Shown piece after piece: positions 35,455 through 43,648 of a stretch of 64,000 bases of DNA; within the stretch, counting starts at the first letter, position 1; each line of letters starts with the position of its first letter. The DNA is taken from positions 310,001 to 374,000 of the forward strand of contig NZ_LRBG01000038.1 of NCBI RefSeq assembly GCF_001580545.1, in the 5' to 3' direction. The translations under genes were made by a program, and so were the position numbers. The notes below the pieces were generated by a model. The model worked only from the letters and a program-made list of their open reading frames with translations, was not told the origin of the DNA and made no database searches. The stretch is from Paraburkholderia monticola (lineage in GTDB: Bacteria; Pseudomonadota; Gammaproteobacteria; Burkholderiales; Burkholderiaceae).

Positions 35455-36837
35455 ATGCGATTGCTGACTGGTCTACTGGCGAGAATATTCGACGTCGCGA
35501 TGATCGTGGGAGGTGCCTTTGCGGCCTCGCAGATCCGTTTCGACGGCGGCTCGCAACGTAGCTTCTACTTCGCGTTCGTCGCCTTTGCCGCGGCGTTTGC
35601 GCTCGCGGTCTTTCCGGTCCTCGGCGTATACGAATCGTGGCGCGGCCGCTCGAAAAGGGCACTGGCGAGCCACGTGGCGTTCGGCTGGCTCGTCGTGCAG
35701 GCTTGCGCGATGGTGCTGATGTTCTCGCTGCACCGGATCGACTTCGTGTCGCGGCTCTGGTTCGTGTACTGGACCGGCATGTCGGGCGCGGCGATGATGG
35801 CCGGCCGGCTGGTCACGCATGCCCTGCTGGGCCGCATGCGCTATGCGGGCATGAACTTGCAGCAGGTCGCGGTGGCAGCGTGCGGCGATCATTGCGACGA
35901 GATCATCCGCAAGATCGAGATGTCGCCCGCCGCCGGCTTTCGTGCGAATGCGTTGTACAACCTGCACCCCGGCTGCTGCAGTCCGTCGAACGCTTCGGTG
36001 CAGGTTTTCGAAGAACAGGGTGCGTTCGCGCGCTACGTGCGGGCCCAGCAGATCGGCGAAGTGTGGCTGGCACTGCCGCTCACCGAGGAGCGCGCGATTC
36101 TGAAACTGGTCGCCGAGTTTCGCAACGATCTGATCAATGTGCGCTTCATGCCCGACGTGCGCACGCTTGCGCTATTCGAAGGCAGCATGACCCAGTTGCT
36201 CGGTTTGCCGACGATCAATCTCGCCGCCTCGCCGCTGCCGCCCAATGCGTTGCTGCAGAAGGAAGCGTTCGACCGTCTGTTCGCGCTCGTCGCGCTGATT
36301 GCGATCTCGCCGGTTCTGTTGGGCTGCGCGATTGCCGTCAAACTGAGCTCGCGCGGGCCGGTGTTCTTCAGGCAGCGCCGCAAAGGCGCCGACGGCCGCG
36401 TATTCACGATCTACAAATTCCGTACGATGCGCCTGCACGAGCAGAAGCCGGGCATTCTCGAGCAGGCCACGCGCGACGATCCACGCATCACGCCCGTTGG
36501 CGCGTTCCTGCGCCGCACGAGTCTCGACGAACTGCCGCAGTTCTTCAACGTGCTGCGCGGCGATATGTCGGTGGTGGGTCCGCGTCCTCATGCGCTCGAA
36601 CATGACGATCTTTATCAGAACATCGTCTCGGGCTATATCCACCGTTACCGGATCAAGCCTGGCATTACCGGCTGGGCGCAGATCAACGGCTATCGCGGCG
36701 AAACCGATCGCCTCGAAAAGATGGAAGGGCGCGTCGCGCACGATCTGTACTACCTGCGCAACTGGTCGTTCTGGCTCGACGTGAAAATTATCCTGGCCAC
36801 TATTTTCAAGGGGCTTCATCATCCAAACGCGTACTGA
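35455..36837 (+). CDS. Undecaprenyl-phosphate glycosyl-1-phosphate transferase (WbaP/BceB-like)
   Basis: This 460-residue enzyme starts the exopolysaccharide repeat by moving a sugar-1-phosphate, usually glucose, from UDP-sugar to undecaprenyl phosphate. About four N-terminal membrane segments and a CoA-binding-like domain are followed by the catalytic bacterial sugar-transferase domain: RRKGADGRVFTIYKFRTMR, RRTSLDELPQFFNVLRGDMSVVGPRPH and YRIKPGITGWAQINGYRGET. I start at ATG 35455, about six bases after GAGGGGG; an in-frame ATG at 35413 overlaps the manC stop and is the alternative. The order manC then transferase matches the cepacian bceA-bceB pair. Confidence 0.92.
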   Translation: MRLLTGLLARIFDVAMIVGGAFAASQIRFDGGSQRSFYFAFVAFAAAFALAVFPVLGVYESWRGRSKRALASHVAFGWLVVQACAMVLMFSLHRIDFVSRLWFVYWTGMSGAAMMAGRLVTHALLGRMRYAGMNLQQVAVAACGDHCDEIIRKIEMSPAAGFRANALYNLHPGCCSPSNASVQVFEEQGAFARYVRAQQIGEVWLALPLTEERAILKLVAEFRNDLINVRFMPDVRTLALFEGSMTQLLGLPTINLAASPLPPNALLQKEAFDRLFALVALIAISPVLLGCAIAVKLSSRGPVFFRQRRKGADGRVFTIYKFRTMRLHEQKPGILEQATRDDPRITPVGAFLRRTSLDELPQFFNVLRGDMSVVGPRPHALEHDDLYQNIVSGYIHRYRIKPGITGWAQINGYRGETDRLEKMEGRVAHDLYYLRNWSFWLDVKIILATIFKGLHHPNAY

Positions 36838-36839
36838 GC

Positions 36840-37901
36840 ATGATGCTATCCGGCGTTGAGAAGGTAGTGAGACGATCGGCGAAGAAGGTGTCGCTGTACC
36901 GATTCCACCTGGACCACGGCGCGCAGGCGAGAAAAGTATTGCAACTGCTCGAAGACCAACGCGGCAAGACTGATCCGGCGAACCTGCGGCTCGCGGACAC
37001 CTATGCGCGCGACGTATTCGGCGACCCGGTCTACGCGCCCTGGCTGCGCGTCTATACCGCGTTTCGCGGCAGGTTCGAGGAAGGCTGGATTCCCGACAAC
37101 TACTACGCCATCGTCGTCGTGCCGCATATGAAAGGGCTGTACGGGAAGATCGGGAATCTGAAGCCGATCTCGCGATTGCTTTTCGACGGCACGGTCTTGC
37201 CCGACATCGCGTATTTCGCCAATGGTCTGTTCTTCACCGACGCAAGCGTCGTGGTGCCCGAGCGCGAATTGAAGGACTTCGTATTCGAGCACGCCGAGCG
37301 CGTGGTCTTCAAGCTCGATGGCTCGGCGCAGGGCAATGGCGTCCACTTTTTCGACAGGGCGAATTTCGATCCCGCGCTGATCAGGTCGCTCGGCAATGGC
37401 GTGATTCAGACATTCATCGTCCAGCACCCGCTTTTCAGGGCGTTTGCTTCGAAGCCGGTGGCGACGCTGCGCTTCACGACCGTGGTGGACGATAGCGGCC
37501 GCATCTCCGTGCGAGCCTGTTATTTGAGGCTCGGCCGAGCCGACGACACGCACGTCCAGAGCGATCGCGAAGTCTGCGTGGCGGTCAAGCTCAACACCGG
37601 CGAACTGCACGACGAAGGTTATCTGAACGACTGGAGCGCGGTAGACGCGCATCCAGACTCGGGCGTGCGCTTTGCCGGCATCAGGATCCCGCAGTTCGAG
37701 CAGTGTATGGAAACCGTGCTGCGGCTGCATCAGAAGCTTCCATTCGCGCGCTGTATCGGCTGGGATCTCACTGTCGATGCGAACGATCGGGTGCAGGTGA
37801 TGGAGTGGAACGGCGGGCACAACGACGTCAAATTCAGCGAGGCGACGCAAGGCCCGTGCTTTTCGGATCTGAAGTGGGAGCGGCTGAGGCTCGGGCCCTG
37901 A
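36840..37901 (+). CDS. Sugar-transfer-associated ATP-grasp protein
   Basis: This 353-residue protein fits the sugar-transfer-associated ATP-grasp family of capsule and exopolysaccharide loci. ERVVFKLDGSAQGNGVHFF holds the ATP-binding lysine loop, IGWDLTVDANDRVQVMEWNGGHND supplies the Mg2+-binding Asp, Glu and Asn, and QTFIVQHPLF forms the middle strand. It begins three bases after the transferase stop with a double ATG. The likely role is to attach an amino acid or another carboxylate-bearing group to a sugar or lipid carrier, but the substrate is unknown. Confidence 0.8.
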   Translation: MMLSGVEKVVRRSAKKVSLYRFHLDHGAQARKVLQLLEDQRGKTDPANLRLADTYARDVFGDPVYAPWLRVYTAFRGRFEEGWIPDNYYAIVVVPHMKGLYGKIGNLKPISRLLFDGTVLPDIAYFANGLFFTDASVVVPERELKDFVFEHAERVVFKLDGSAQGNGVHFFDRANFDPALIRSLGNGVIQTFIVQHPLFRAFASKPVATLRFTTVVDDSGRISVRACYLRLGRADDTHVQSDREVCVAVKLNTGELHDEGYLNDWSAVDAHPDSGVRFAGIRIPQFEQCMETVLRLHQKLPFARCIGWDLTVDANDRVQVMEWNGGHNDVKFSEATQGPCFSDLKWERLRLGP

Positions 37902-37948
37902 GTTTTACGGGAAGTGAAAGCGGCTGAAATAAGCGGGGGAGACACGGC

Positions 37949-38287
37949 GTGAGCGAACATTTATGGTGCGTCCACATCGTAGGACTGAACGACTTCTTTG
38001 CGGTCGATTCGGAGAAATCGGCGCGGCACGAGGCGTCGGAAATCAATGCGTATATCGATCGCGCCGACCGAAGCTCGTTTGCCGCGCGTTTGCATGCGGA
38101 GGCGGTCGAATGGCCGTTCGGCGCGGACGGCCACGCGAGAGCGCTCGATAACGACCGTGACGATCTGGCGCGTATGCCGCACCGACAGCAGGCGGAGACT
38201 CATTCCTCGGGCGGGGTGCTCTCGAAGCTTGCCCGGGGCGTCAGAAAACTGCTGAGCGCCGCGCGCGCGGGCCAGGACGGCGCATAA
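37949..38287 (+). CDS. Small conserved hypothetical protein
   Basis: This 112-residue soluble protein starts with GTG at 37949, eight bases after GGGGGA. The first 40 residues (LWCVHIVGLNDFFAVDSEKSARHEASEINAYI) look conserved and folded; the rest is charged and ends in a basic tail. I recognise no domain. It may be the last gene of the exopolysaccharide operon, since it follows by 47 bases on the same strand. Codon use is normal for the genome. Confidence 0.65.
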   Translation: MSEHLWCVHIVGLNDFFAVDSEKSARHEASEINAYIDRADRSSFAARLHAEAVEWPFGADGHARALDNDRDDLARMPHRQQAETHSSGGVLSKLARGVRKLLSAARAGQDGA

Positions 38288-38296
38288 CGCGACTCG

Positions 38297-38695
38297 TCAT
38301 GCCGGCAGCGGCACGTCTTCTATCAACTCGGCGCGCACCGCGCGGATCCTGCGATCGACAAAGTAACCGCCGCCTTCGACGTAGCGCAAGTACAGTCGCC
38401 CGCACGACGAGCATTGCCACACGCCGCAGCGGTTGTAGGGGAAATAGCGCGGCGCGATCGGCGCGTCGGCCGACCAGTAGCTCGTTTTATTGGGCAGGTA
38501 CTCGCTGAAGGTCGGCTCGGGATCGTCTTCCAGCATCAGTGTGCCGATCTCGTCGAACAGCGTTTCGTCGAGCGAGAGCGGTTGCGATTGCCAGCCGTCG
38601 AGCGGAGTGCGCGTGCAGTCGCAAGGCGCGCTGGCGCGCTGTTGCGCGGCACGCGCGAGTTCGAGAAGCATTGCGGCGTTCAGGTATTGCGTCAT
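38297..38695 (-). CDS. Zinc-ribbon-like conserved hypothetical protein
   Basis: This 132-residue soluble protein has four to five cysteines that look like a metal site: CDC at residues ~25-27 and CGVWQCSSCGRLYLRY in the C-terminal half. The middle holds a DETLFDEIGTLMLEDDPEPTFSEYLPNKT segment. The family is unnamed to me but is probably a small zinc protein. It is convergent with the gene at 37949-38287 (nine bases between the stops) and lies just downstream of the LigK-like gene at 38715-39386 on the same strand. Confidence 0.7.
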   Translation of the reverse strand: MTQYLNAAMLLELARAAQQRASAPCDCTRTPLDGWQSQPLSLDETLFDEIGTLMLEDDPEPTFSEYLPNKTSYWSADAPIAPRYFPYNRCGVWQCSSCGRLYLRYVEGGGYFVDRRIRAVRAELIEDVPLPA

Positions 38696-38714
38696 GTGGC
38701 CGATAGCGGGAGGT

Positions 38715-39386
38715 TCATGAACCGTTCATCATGCGGTCGCGTTGCACGTTGACCCAGCCGCGCTCGAACGTGCCGTTGGCAATCGACTCGAGCGCCGCCG
38801 TTTCCTTGGCCTGTTGACGCCGCGCGCCTTCGATGACCGCGTCGACATCGGCCGGCGCAATGGCGAGCAGACCGTCTTCATCGCCGACGATGATATCGCC
38901 CGGATGCACGACCATGCCACCCACCGTCACCGGCACGTTGATTTCGCCGGGGCCGTTCTTGTACGGGCCGCGATGCGTGACGCCGCGGGCATACACCGGA
39001 AAATCGTGCTGCCGCAGCGCGCCGACGTCGCGAATCGCCCCGTCGATCACGAGACCGCGCACGCCGAGGCTCTCCGCGTAGGTGGCCATGATCTCGCCCA
39101 TCAGCGCCTGGGTGAGGTCGCCCGCGCCATCGATCACGAGCACGTCGCCGGGGCGGCAGAATTCGAACGCGCGATGAATCGCAAGATTGTCGCCGGGGCG
39201 CGTATGGATCGTCAATGCGGTGCCGGCCAACGGCTTCGGCCGATGATACGGCCGCAAGCCAAGCGCGCCGCTCGCGCGCGCCATGTTGTCGCTGAGCAGC
39301 GACACCGCAAGTTCGAGCAACGCGTCGAGCGTGGCTGGGCTCGCTTGCGGTGCGCACGGAAATTCACGCCATCCCACTGGATTCAT
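38715..39386 (-). CDS. RraA-family aldolase, copy 2 (LigK-like)
   Basis: This 223-residue RraA-fold protein is a second aldolase in the window. GEIM at 97-100 and DGAIRD at 115-120 place the catalytic Arg119 and Asp120 at the same positions as copy 1, but the rest is well diverged, for example at the N-terminus. It probably cleaves 4-carboxy-4-hydroxy-2-oxoadipate or a related 4-hydroxy-4-substituted 2-oxoacid to pyruvate and a second oxoacid. It overlaps the hydratase gene by four bases (ATGA). Its partner is a close LigJ-type paralogue, so a related route with a slightly different aromatic substrate is likely. Confidence 0.87.
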   Translation of the reverse strand: MNPVGWREFPCAPQASPATLDALLELAVSLLSDNMARASGALGLRPYHRPKPLAGTALTIHTRPGDNLAIHRAFEFCRPGDVLVIDGAGDLTQALMGEIMATYAESLGVRGLVIDGAIRDVGALRQHDFPVYARGVTHRGPYKNGPGEINVPVTVGGMVVHPGDIIVGDEDGLLAIAPADVDAVIEGARRQQAKETAALESIANGTFERGWVNVQRDRMMNGS

Positions 39387-40423
39387 ACGGTGGCTCCCCC
39401 TGCCGCGAATTGTCGATCGAGTTGACGCGACAGCCGTGCGTAGACGCTGCGCGCATTGTCTTCGTAGATACGCCGGCGCTCCGAGTCGCTGAGCCATTCG
39501 ATCGCGTCGATGTAGCGGCGCGTGTCGTCGTAGTAATGGCCGGTGCGCGGATCGATGCCCTGCACCGCGCCGATCGTCTCCGACGCGAACAGGATGTTCT
39601 CGACTGGAATGACCTTCGCGAGCAGTTCGGCGCCGGGCTGGTGATAGACGCAGGTGTCGAAGAACACGTTCTTCAGCAGATGTTCTTCGAGCAGCGGTCG
39701 TTTCATGTCCTGGGCGAGGCCGCGATAGCGTCCCCAGTGATACGGTACGGCGCCGCCGCCGTGCGGAATGATGAAGCGCAGGGTCGGGAAGTCGGCGAAC
39801 AGATCGCCCTGCAACAGTTGCATGAAGGCGGACGTGTCGCCATTGATGTAATGCGCGCCGGTCGCATGGAAGTTCGGGTTGCACGACGACGAGACGTGAA
39901 TCATGGCCGGCACGTCGAGCTCGACCATCGCTTCATACAGCGGATACCAGCTGCGATCCGTGAGCGGCAAGCCGCTCCAGTGCCCGCCGGAGGGATCGGG
40001 ATTTAGATTGCAGCCGATAAAGCCGAGCTCTTCGACACAGCGCCGCAATTCGCCGATGCAATTGGTGGGATCGACGCCCGGCGCCTGCGGCAATTGGCAC
40101 ACGCCGACGAAGTTGCGCGGGAACAGTTCGCACACGCGATGCACGAGGTCGTTGCATGCGCTCGACCATTGCGCGTTCGCTTCGGCGCCGGCCAGATGAT
40201 GGCCCATGCCGGCCGCGCGTGGCGAGAAGATCGTCAGATCGGTGCCGCGTTCGCGCTGCACGCGCAATTGGCCGTTTTCGATGCTGTCGCGGATCTCGTC
40301 GTCGCTGATGAAAGGCCGTGGCGGCGCTGCGAGGCCGTCCTGCAGCGCGGCGATCTGTTGTTTGCGCCACGCTTCGTGCTGCGGCGGAGAGGTCGTGTAA
40401 TGACCGTGGCAATCGATAATCAT
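39383..40423 (-). CDS. ligJ: 4-oxalomesaconate hydratase (LigJ type), copy 2
   Basis: This 346-residue amidohydrolase-superfamily protein is closely similar to copy 1 (MIIDCHGHYTTSP, DLTIFSPRAAGMGHH, CNLNPDPSGGHW, MIHVSSSCNPNFH, FIIPHGGGAVPYHWGRYRGLAQDM, NILFASETIGAVQGIDPRTGHYYDDTRRYIDA). Metal-binding His6 and His8 and the other family residues are kept. The start is ATG at 40423; frames that run through from the permease side are not translated. It ends by overlapping the aldolase start. Function is hydration of 4-oxalomesaconate or a close analogue. Confidence 0.92.
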   Translation of the reverse strand: MIIDCHGHYTTSPPQHEAWRKQQIAALQDGLAAPPRPFISDDEIRDSIENGQLRVQRERGTDLTIFSPRAAGMGHHLAGAEANAQWSSACNDLVHRVCELFPRNFVGVCQLPQAPGVDPTNCIGELRRCVEELGFIGCNLNPDPSGGHWSGLPLTDRSWYPLYEAMVELDVPAMIHVSSSCNPNFHATGAHYINGDTSAFMQLLQGDLFADFPTLRFIIPHGGGAVPYHWGRYRGLAQDMKRPLLEEHLLKNVFFDTCVYHQPGAELLAKVIPVENILFASETIGAVQGIDPRTGHYYDDTRRYIDAIEWLSDSERRRIYEDNARSVYARLSRQLDRQFAAGGATV

Positions 40424-40473
40424 GGGTGCGTCGATCCTCTGCGGTGACATTCGTTGGTGGCGATGGGGCAGGC

Positions 40474-41796
40474 TCAGGTTCGCGGCGCGGCATCGCCGGT
40501 TGCGAGTCCGGCGGTTTCTTCTTCGGCGGGCGTCACGCGCATCACGAGCGCGATGATCGTGGCGATGACGAGGAATGCGGCGATCGTCAGCAACGCGAGC
40601 TTGAAGTTGCCAGTCGCGTTGCGCACGAGCCCGATGCTCCACGGCCCGACGAGGCCGCCGAACTGCGCGATCGTGTTGATCAGCGCGATGGTCGCGGCGC
40701 CGGCCGCGCCGGTCCTGAACGACGACGCGAGACTCCAGAACAGCGGATTGCCCGCATAGATGAAGAGGCCCGTGACACACAGCAGCAGATAGGCGATCAC
40801 CGGGCTCGGCGCGTAGGCACTGCCGGCAATCGCGAGCGCGCTCATGCCGTACACGAAGGCGAGGTGCTTCTTGCGGTCGCCGCTGCGGTCCGAACTGCGG
40901 CTGATCAGGAAGGTGCCGAGCACGCCGAGCAGCGGCGGCGCGGCCGACAGAAAGCCCACCTCGATATTGCTCAGATCGCCGAGGCTCTTGACGATCTGCG
41001 GCAGCCACAGAAACAGGCCATAAATACCGACCAGCGCGCAGCCGAACAGACAGGCGAGACTCCAGACGCGGATATCGCTCGCCACGCGCAGCAGCGGAAA
41101 ATGCCGGTTGCCGCCGATCGCTTCGCGCTCGGCGGCGAGGGTCGATTCGAGCCAGTGCTTTTCGTCGGGGGTGAGCCAGTTCGCGTCGGCCGGACGTTCG
41201 GTCAGGATGCGCAGCGTGAGCAGACCCAGCAGCATCGCCGGGATGCCTTCGAGGATGAACATCCATTGCCAGCCGGCGAGACCGAGGATGCCGTTCGCGT
41301 AGGTCATCAGCGCGGTCGAGATCGGACCGCCGAGCACCGCGGAGAACGAACCCGCGACGATATAGCCGCCGACCGCGCGCGCCCGGTAGCGCACCGGAAA
41401 CCATTTGGTCAGGTAAACGGCAATGCCGGGCAGAAAGCCCGCTTCCATCACGCCGAGCAGAAAGCGCAGCACGTAGAAGCTGGTGTCGTTGAACACGAAC
41501 GCGGTGGCCGCGGCGACCGCGCCCCATGTCAGCAAAATGCGCGCGATCCACACGCGGGCACCGACACGATGCAGGATCAAATTACTCGGTACTTCGAGCA
41601 GCATGTAGCCGACGAAGAAGATACTACCGGCGAAACCGAATACCGCTGGACTGAAGCCCAGCTGCTTGTTCATGTCGAGCGCGGCGAAGCCGATATTGAT
41701 CCGGTCCAGATAGTTGATGAACATCATCGCAAAGAGCATGGGCATCAGGCGCCCGTACACTTTGCGCATCGTCGTGGCTTCGTCGAATGCGGTCAT
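40474..41796 (-). CDS. MFS transporter, ACS family
   Basis: This 440-residue permease belongs to the anion:cation symporter branch, seen in MPMLFAMMFINYLDRINIGFAAL at helix 1, EVPSNLILHRVGARVWIARI at helices 2-3 and LRFLLGVMEAGFLPGIAVYLTKWFP. Relatives carry phthalate, tartrate or hydroxy acids. It is the first gene of the second hydratase/aldolase operon and starts at ATG 41796, six bases after GGAGA. A LysR gene lies upstream on the same strand, and the candidate LysR operator is between them. The transporter differs from the AAHS type used with copy 1, so the imported substrate probably differs. Confidence 0.9.
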   Translation of the reverse strand: MTAFDEATTMRKVYGRLMPMLFAMMFINYLDRINIGFAALDMNKQLGFSPAVFGFAGSIFFVGYMLLEVPSNLILHRVGARVWIARILLTWGAVAAATAFVFNDTSFYVLRFLLGVMEAGFLPGIAVYLTKWFPVRYRARAVGGYIVAGSFSAVLGGPISTALMTYANGILGLAGWQWMFILEGIPAMLLGLLTLRILTERPADANWLTPDEKHWLESTLAAEREAIGGNRHFPLLRVASDIRVWSLACLFGCALVGIYGLFLWLPQIVKSLGDLSNIEVGFLSAAPPLLGVLGTFLISRSSDRSGDRKKHLAFVYGMSALAIAGSAYAPSPVIAYLLLCVTGLFIYAGNPLFWSLASSFRTGAAGAATIALINTIAQFGGLVGPWSIGLVRNATGNFKLALLTIAAFLVIATIIALVMRVTPAEEETAGLATGDAAPRT

Positions 41797-41910
41797 GCAT
41801 GTCTCCGTGCAGCGACGGGCGTGCCCGTCATTGCGTTTTGTCGTATGTGCGCCTGGTGCAGCGGCCAGTCAATGATAGGAACGCACGAACGGGGAGTCCA
41901 AGACCGCTTG

Positions 41911-41937
41911 CTTATGCTTCTATAAGGTTTTGCTTAT
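41911..41937. promoter_or_regulatory. Candidate LysR operator CTTAT-N6-ATAAG-N6-CTTAT
   Basis: CTTAT (41911-41915), ATAAG (41922-41926) and CTTAT (41933-41937) are spaced by exactly six bases. This gives two overlapping dyads with an eleven-base period, a pattern typical of LysR regulators. It lies 115-141 bases upstream of the permease start (minus strand) and just beyond the LysR stop codon. Confidence 0.65.
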
Positions 41938-41941
41938 AGCG

Positions 41942-42832
41942 CTAGTCGGTGAGCGGCGGTGGCAGGCAGCCGAGGAAAGCACGCAGATGGGGCGAGGCGT
42001 CGTCGGTGCGGAAGGTGGCGGCGAGGGTCGTGCGATACGACGAACCCGGGCCCGACAGATGGCGAAACACGACGTCGGCGCGGCCGTGCCGTGCCACCGA
42101 TTCGCCGACGATCGTGACGCCGAGACCCGCCGCGACGAGCGCGATGGCCGTCTGAATTTCATAAGCCTCGTGGGCGATCATCGGCGTCACGCCTGCATCG
42201 CGATAGAGCGTTTGCACCGAGTGTTTGAACTGCGCGTTCTGATGCTTGGGATAGAGAATCAACGGCGTATCGGCGAGATCGGCCATGCGCAGGGTCTTGC
42301 GCGCGGCGAGCGGATGACCCGCTTCGAGCGCGACCACGACGCGCTCGCGCAGCAGCGTGAGCGACGTGCAACCTTCCACGGTCAACGGTTGCCGGCCGAT
42401 GCCGATATGGATGCGCATGTCGCGCAACGCATCGGTCTGCTCTTCGGTCAGCATTTCGAACAGCTTCAGTTCGACCTGGGGATAGGCCTTGTGGAACTTC
42501 TTCAGCGCGGGCGGCAGCACGCTGTACATCGACGATCGCGTGAAGCCGATGCTGAGCCAGCCGCGCCGGCCGACGCCGATCTCCTGCGCGGCGAGCGTCA
42601 TCTGTTCCAGCGAGCCGAGGATCTGACGCGCCTCGGTGCACAGGTAATGGCCGGCCTCGGTCAGCATCAGCGGCCGCCGCGCGCGGTCGACCAGTTGCGT
42701 GCCGAGCCGTTCCTCCAGCGAGCGGATCTGCTGACTCAGCGCGGGCTGCGCGATATGCAGCCGCTCCGCGGCGCGGCTGAAGTTCAGTTCCTCTGCGAGT
42801 ATCACGAAGCACTGTAGGGCCCTGAGGTTCAT
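41942..42832 (-). CDS. LysR-family regulator of the second hydratase/aldolase operon
   Basis: This 296-residue LysR protein has the N-terminal helix-turn-helix (LNFSRAAERLHIAQPALSQQIRSLEERLG) and the co-inducer domain. It resembles the regulators of benzoate and catechol genes in length and in SIGFTRSSMYSVLPPALKKF. It is transcribed in the same direction as, and directly upstream of, the MFS/hydratase/aldolase genes, so it would activate that operon in response to a pathway intermediate. The CTTAT/ATAAG dyad is the probable site. Confidence 0.9.
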   Translation of the reverse strand: MNLRALQCFVILAEELNFSRAAERLHIAQPALSQQIRSLEERLGTQLVDRARRPLMLTEAGHYLCTEARQILGSLEQMTLAAQEIGVGRRGWLSIGFTRSSMYSVLPPALKKFHKAYPQVELKLFEMLTEEQTDALRDMRIHIGIGRQPLTVEGCTSLTLLRERVVVALEAGHPLAARKTLRMADLADTPLILYPKHQNAQFKHSVQTLYRDAGVTPMIAHEAYEIQTAIALVAAGLGVTIVGESVARHGRADVVFRHLSGPGSSYRTTLAATFRTDDASPHLRAFLGCLPPPLTD

Positions 42833-42937
42833 GGCGGTGTTCCTGATGGGGAAAGCGGAATATCGGCGAAAGCGCCCCGGGCTCTCGGCGCGCGAGGCAA
42901 CGACAGCGTCTTTTCAGACTCGTATTATTTCAGGTAA

Positions 42938-42947
42938 GGGTATACCC
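42938..42947. promoter_or_regulatory. GGGTATACCC palindrome upstream of tiny ORFs
   Basis: This exact ten-base palindrome is flanked by GTAAG (left, partly shared) and CTTAC (right), giving an almost symmetric site. It lies 45 bases before the start of the ORF at 42992 and about 105 bases upstream of the LysR start. An operator is plausible. Confidence 0.4.
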
Positions 42948-42991
42948 GCTTACTATCTCTTTAACCCTTGAACATTCCAACGGAGATAGTC

Positions 42992-43141
42992 ATGAGCCCT
43001 TTTTCCCTGATCGAAGTATCGGACCTGCATTCCCGCGCAGGCATCACCCGCCATAGCCATTTCAGGCTGAACCCCGCGCGCCTCGTGGCTCTGCTGCGAA
43101 AGCTGTTCGGAGCGCGTCGCTCCGCGAGCGGCAGCCGCTGA
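42992..43141 (+). CDS. 49-residue small protein
   Basis: This short frame starts at ATG 42992, six bases after GGAG at 42982-42985. The product is MSPFSLIEVSDLHSRAG and so on, ending in a basic tail (RLVALLRKLFGARRSASGSR). No domain is recognised. The ribosome site, compact length and tight spacing (15 bases) to the next small frame suggest a real two-gene unit. The amphipathic basic C-terminus could bind membrane or nucleic acid. Confidence 0.45.
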   Translation: MSPFSLIEVSDLHSRAGITRHSHFRLNPARLVALLRKLFGARRSASGSR

Positions 43142-43156
43142 CCCGAGAAATCGGCC

Positions 43157-43384
43157 GTGACCTACACCCTGGCTCTGCGCGTCTTTGCTGTCATGCTGGC
43201 GGTTCTGTGTGTTGCGCTCGCGGCGTTCGTGGTGCAACGCGATCCACTGCCGGTAAGAAGCACGATCCAGATTGATGCCTTGCCGCGCAGACGCTGGCCC
43301 ACCATTCTCATACGCACTGGCATCGTGTGCCTGCTCGGATCCTTTGTTCTGCTTCTGAAGGCCTCCTACCTGCTGCTCGACTGA
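43157..43384 (+). CDS. 75-residue two-helix membrane protein
   Basis: This small protein starts with GTG at 43157. Residues ~5-25 (ALRVFAVMLAVLCVALAAFVV) and ~52-73 (IRTGIVCLLGSFVLLLKASYLLL) are hydrophobic and would span the membrane, joined by a polar loop. The ribosome site is weak (CGAGA), which suggests coupling to the upstream 49-residue frame. No family is recognised. Confidence 0.5.
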   Translation: MTYTLALRVFAVMLAVLCVALAAFVVQRDPLPVRSTIQIDALPRRRWPTILIRTGIVCLLGSFVLLLKASYLLLD

Positions 43385-43648
43385 TCGTCCTTCGTCCGTT
43401 CTTCGCACGGCTCCATTCAACCGGCCGGATGAACCTGAGGCGTAATGGCAGTACATGGTTCCCAAAAAGAAGGGCAGTGTCCCTTCCATCCCGACCCTTC
43501 CCAGCGATAACCGCCAGTGATCGCTGTATCCAAACAATTCATTAGTCAACTATCACCCGGCTTCTGATAATGTGCCCACAAAACAGACCATAGCGGACGC
43601 CAGCGTCGGAACACCGGTGCGGGCTCACGCAACATACCGGAGGAGACG

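Noticed and set aside
40424..41551. Long upstream extension of hydratase copy 2
   Set aside because: It runs on the same strand through the permease gene in another frame; the real hydratase starts at the MIIDCHGHYT motif (40423).
42953..43549. 198-codon frame antisense to the two tiny ORFs
   Set aside because: Gln/Arg/Ser-rich composition, no ribosome site seen and no domain; the plus-strand small frames are the better candidates although also uncertain.
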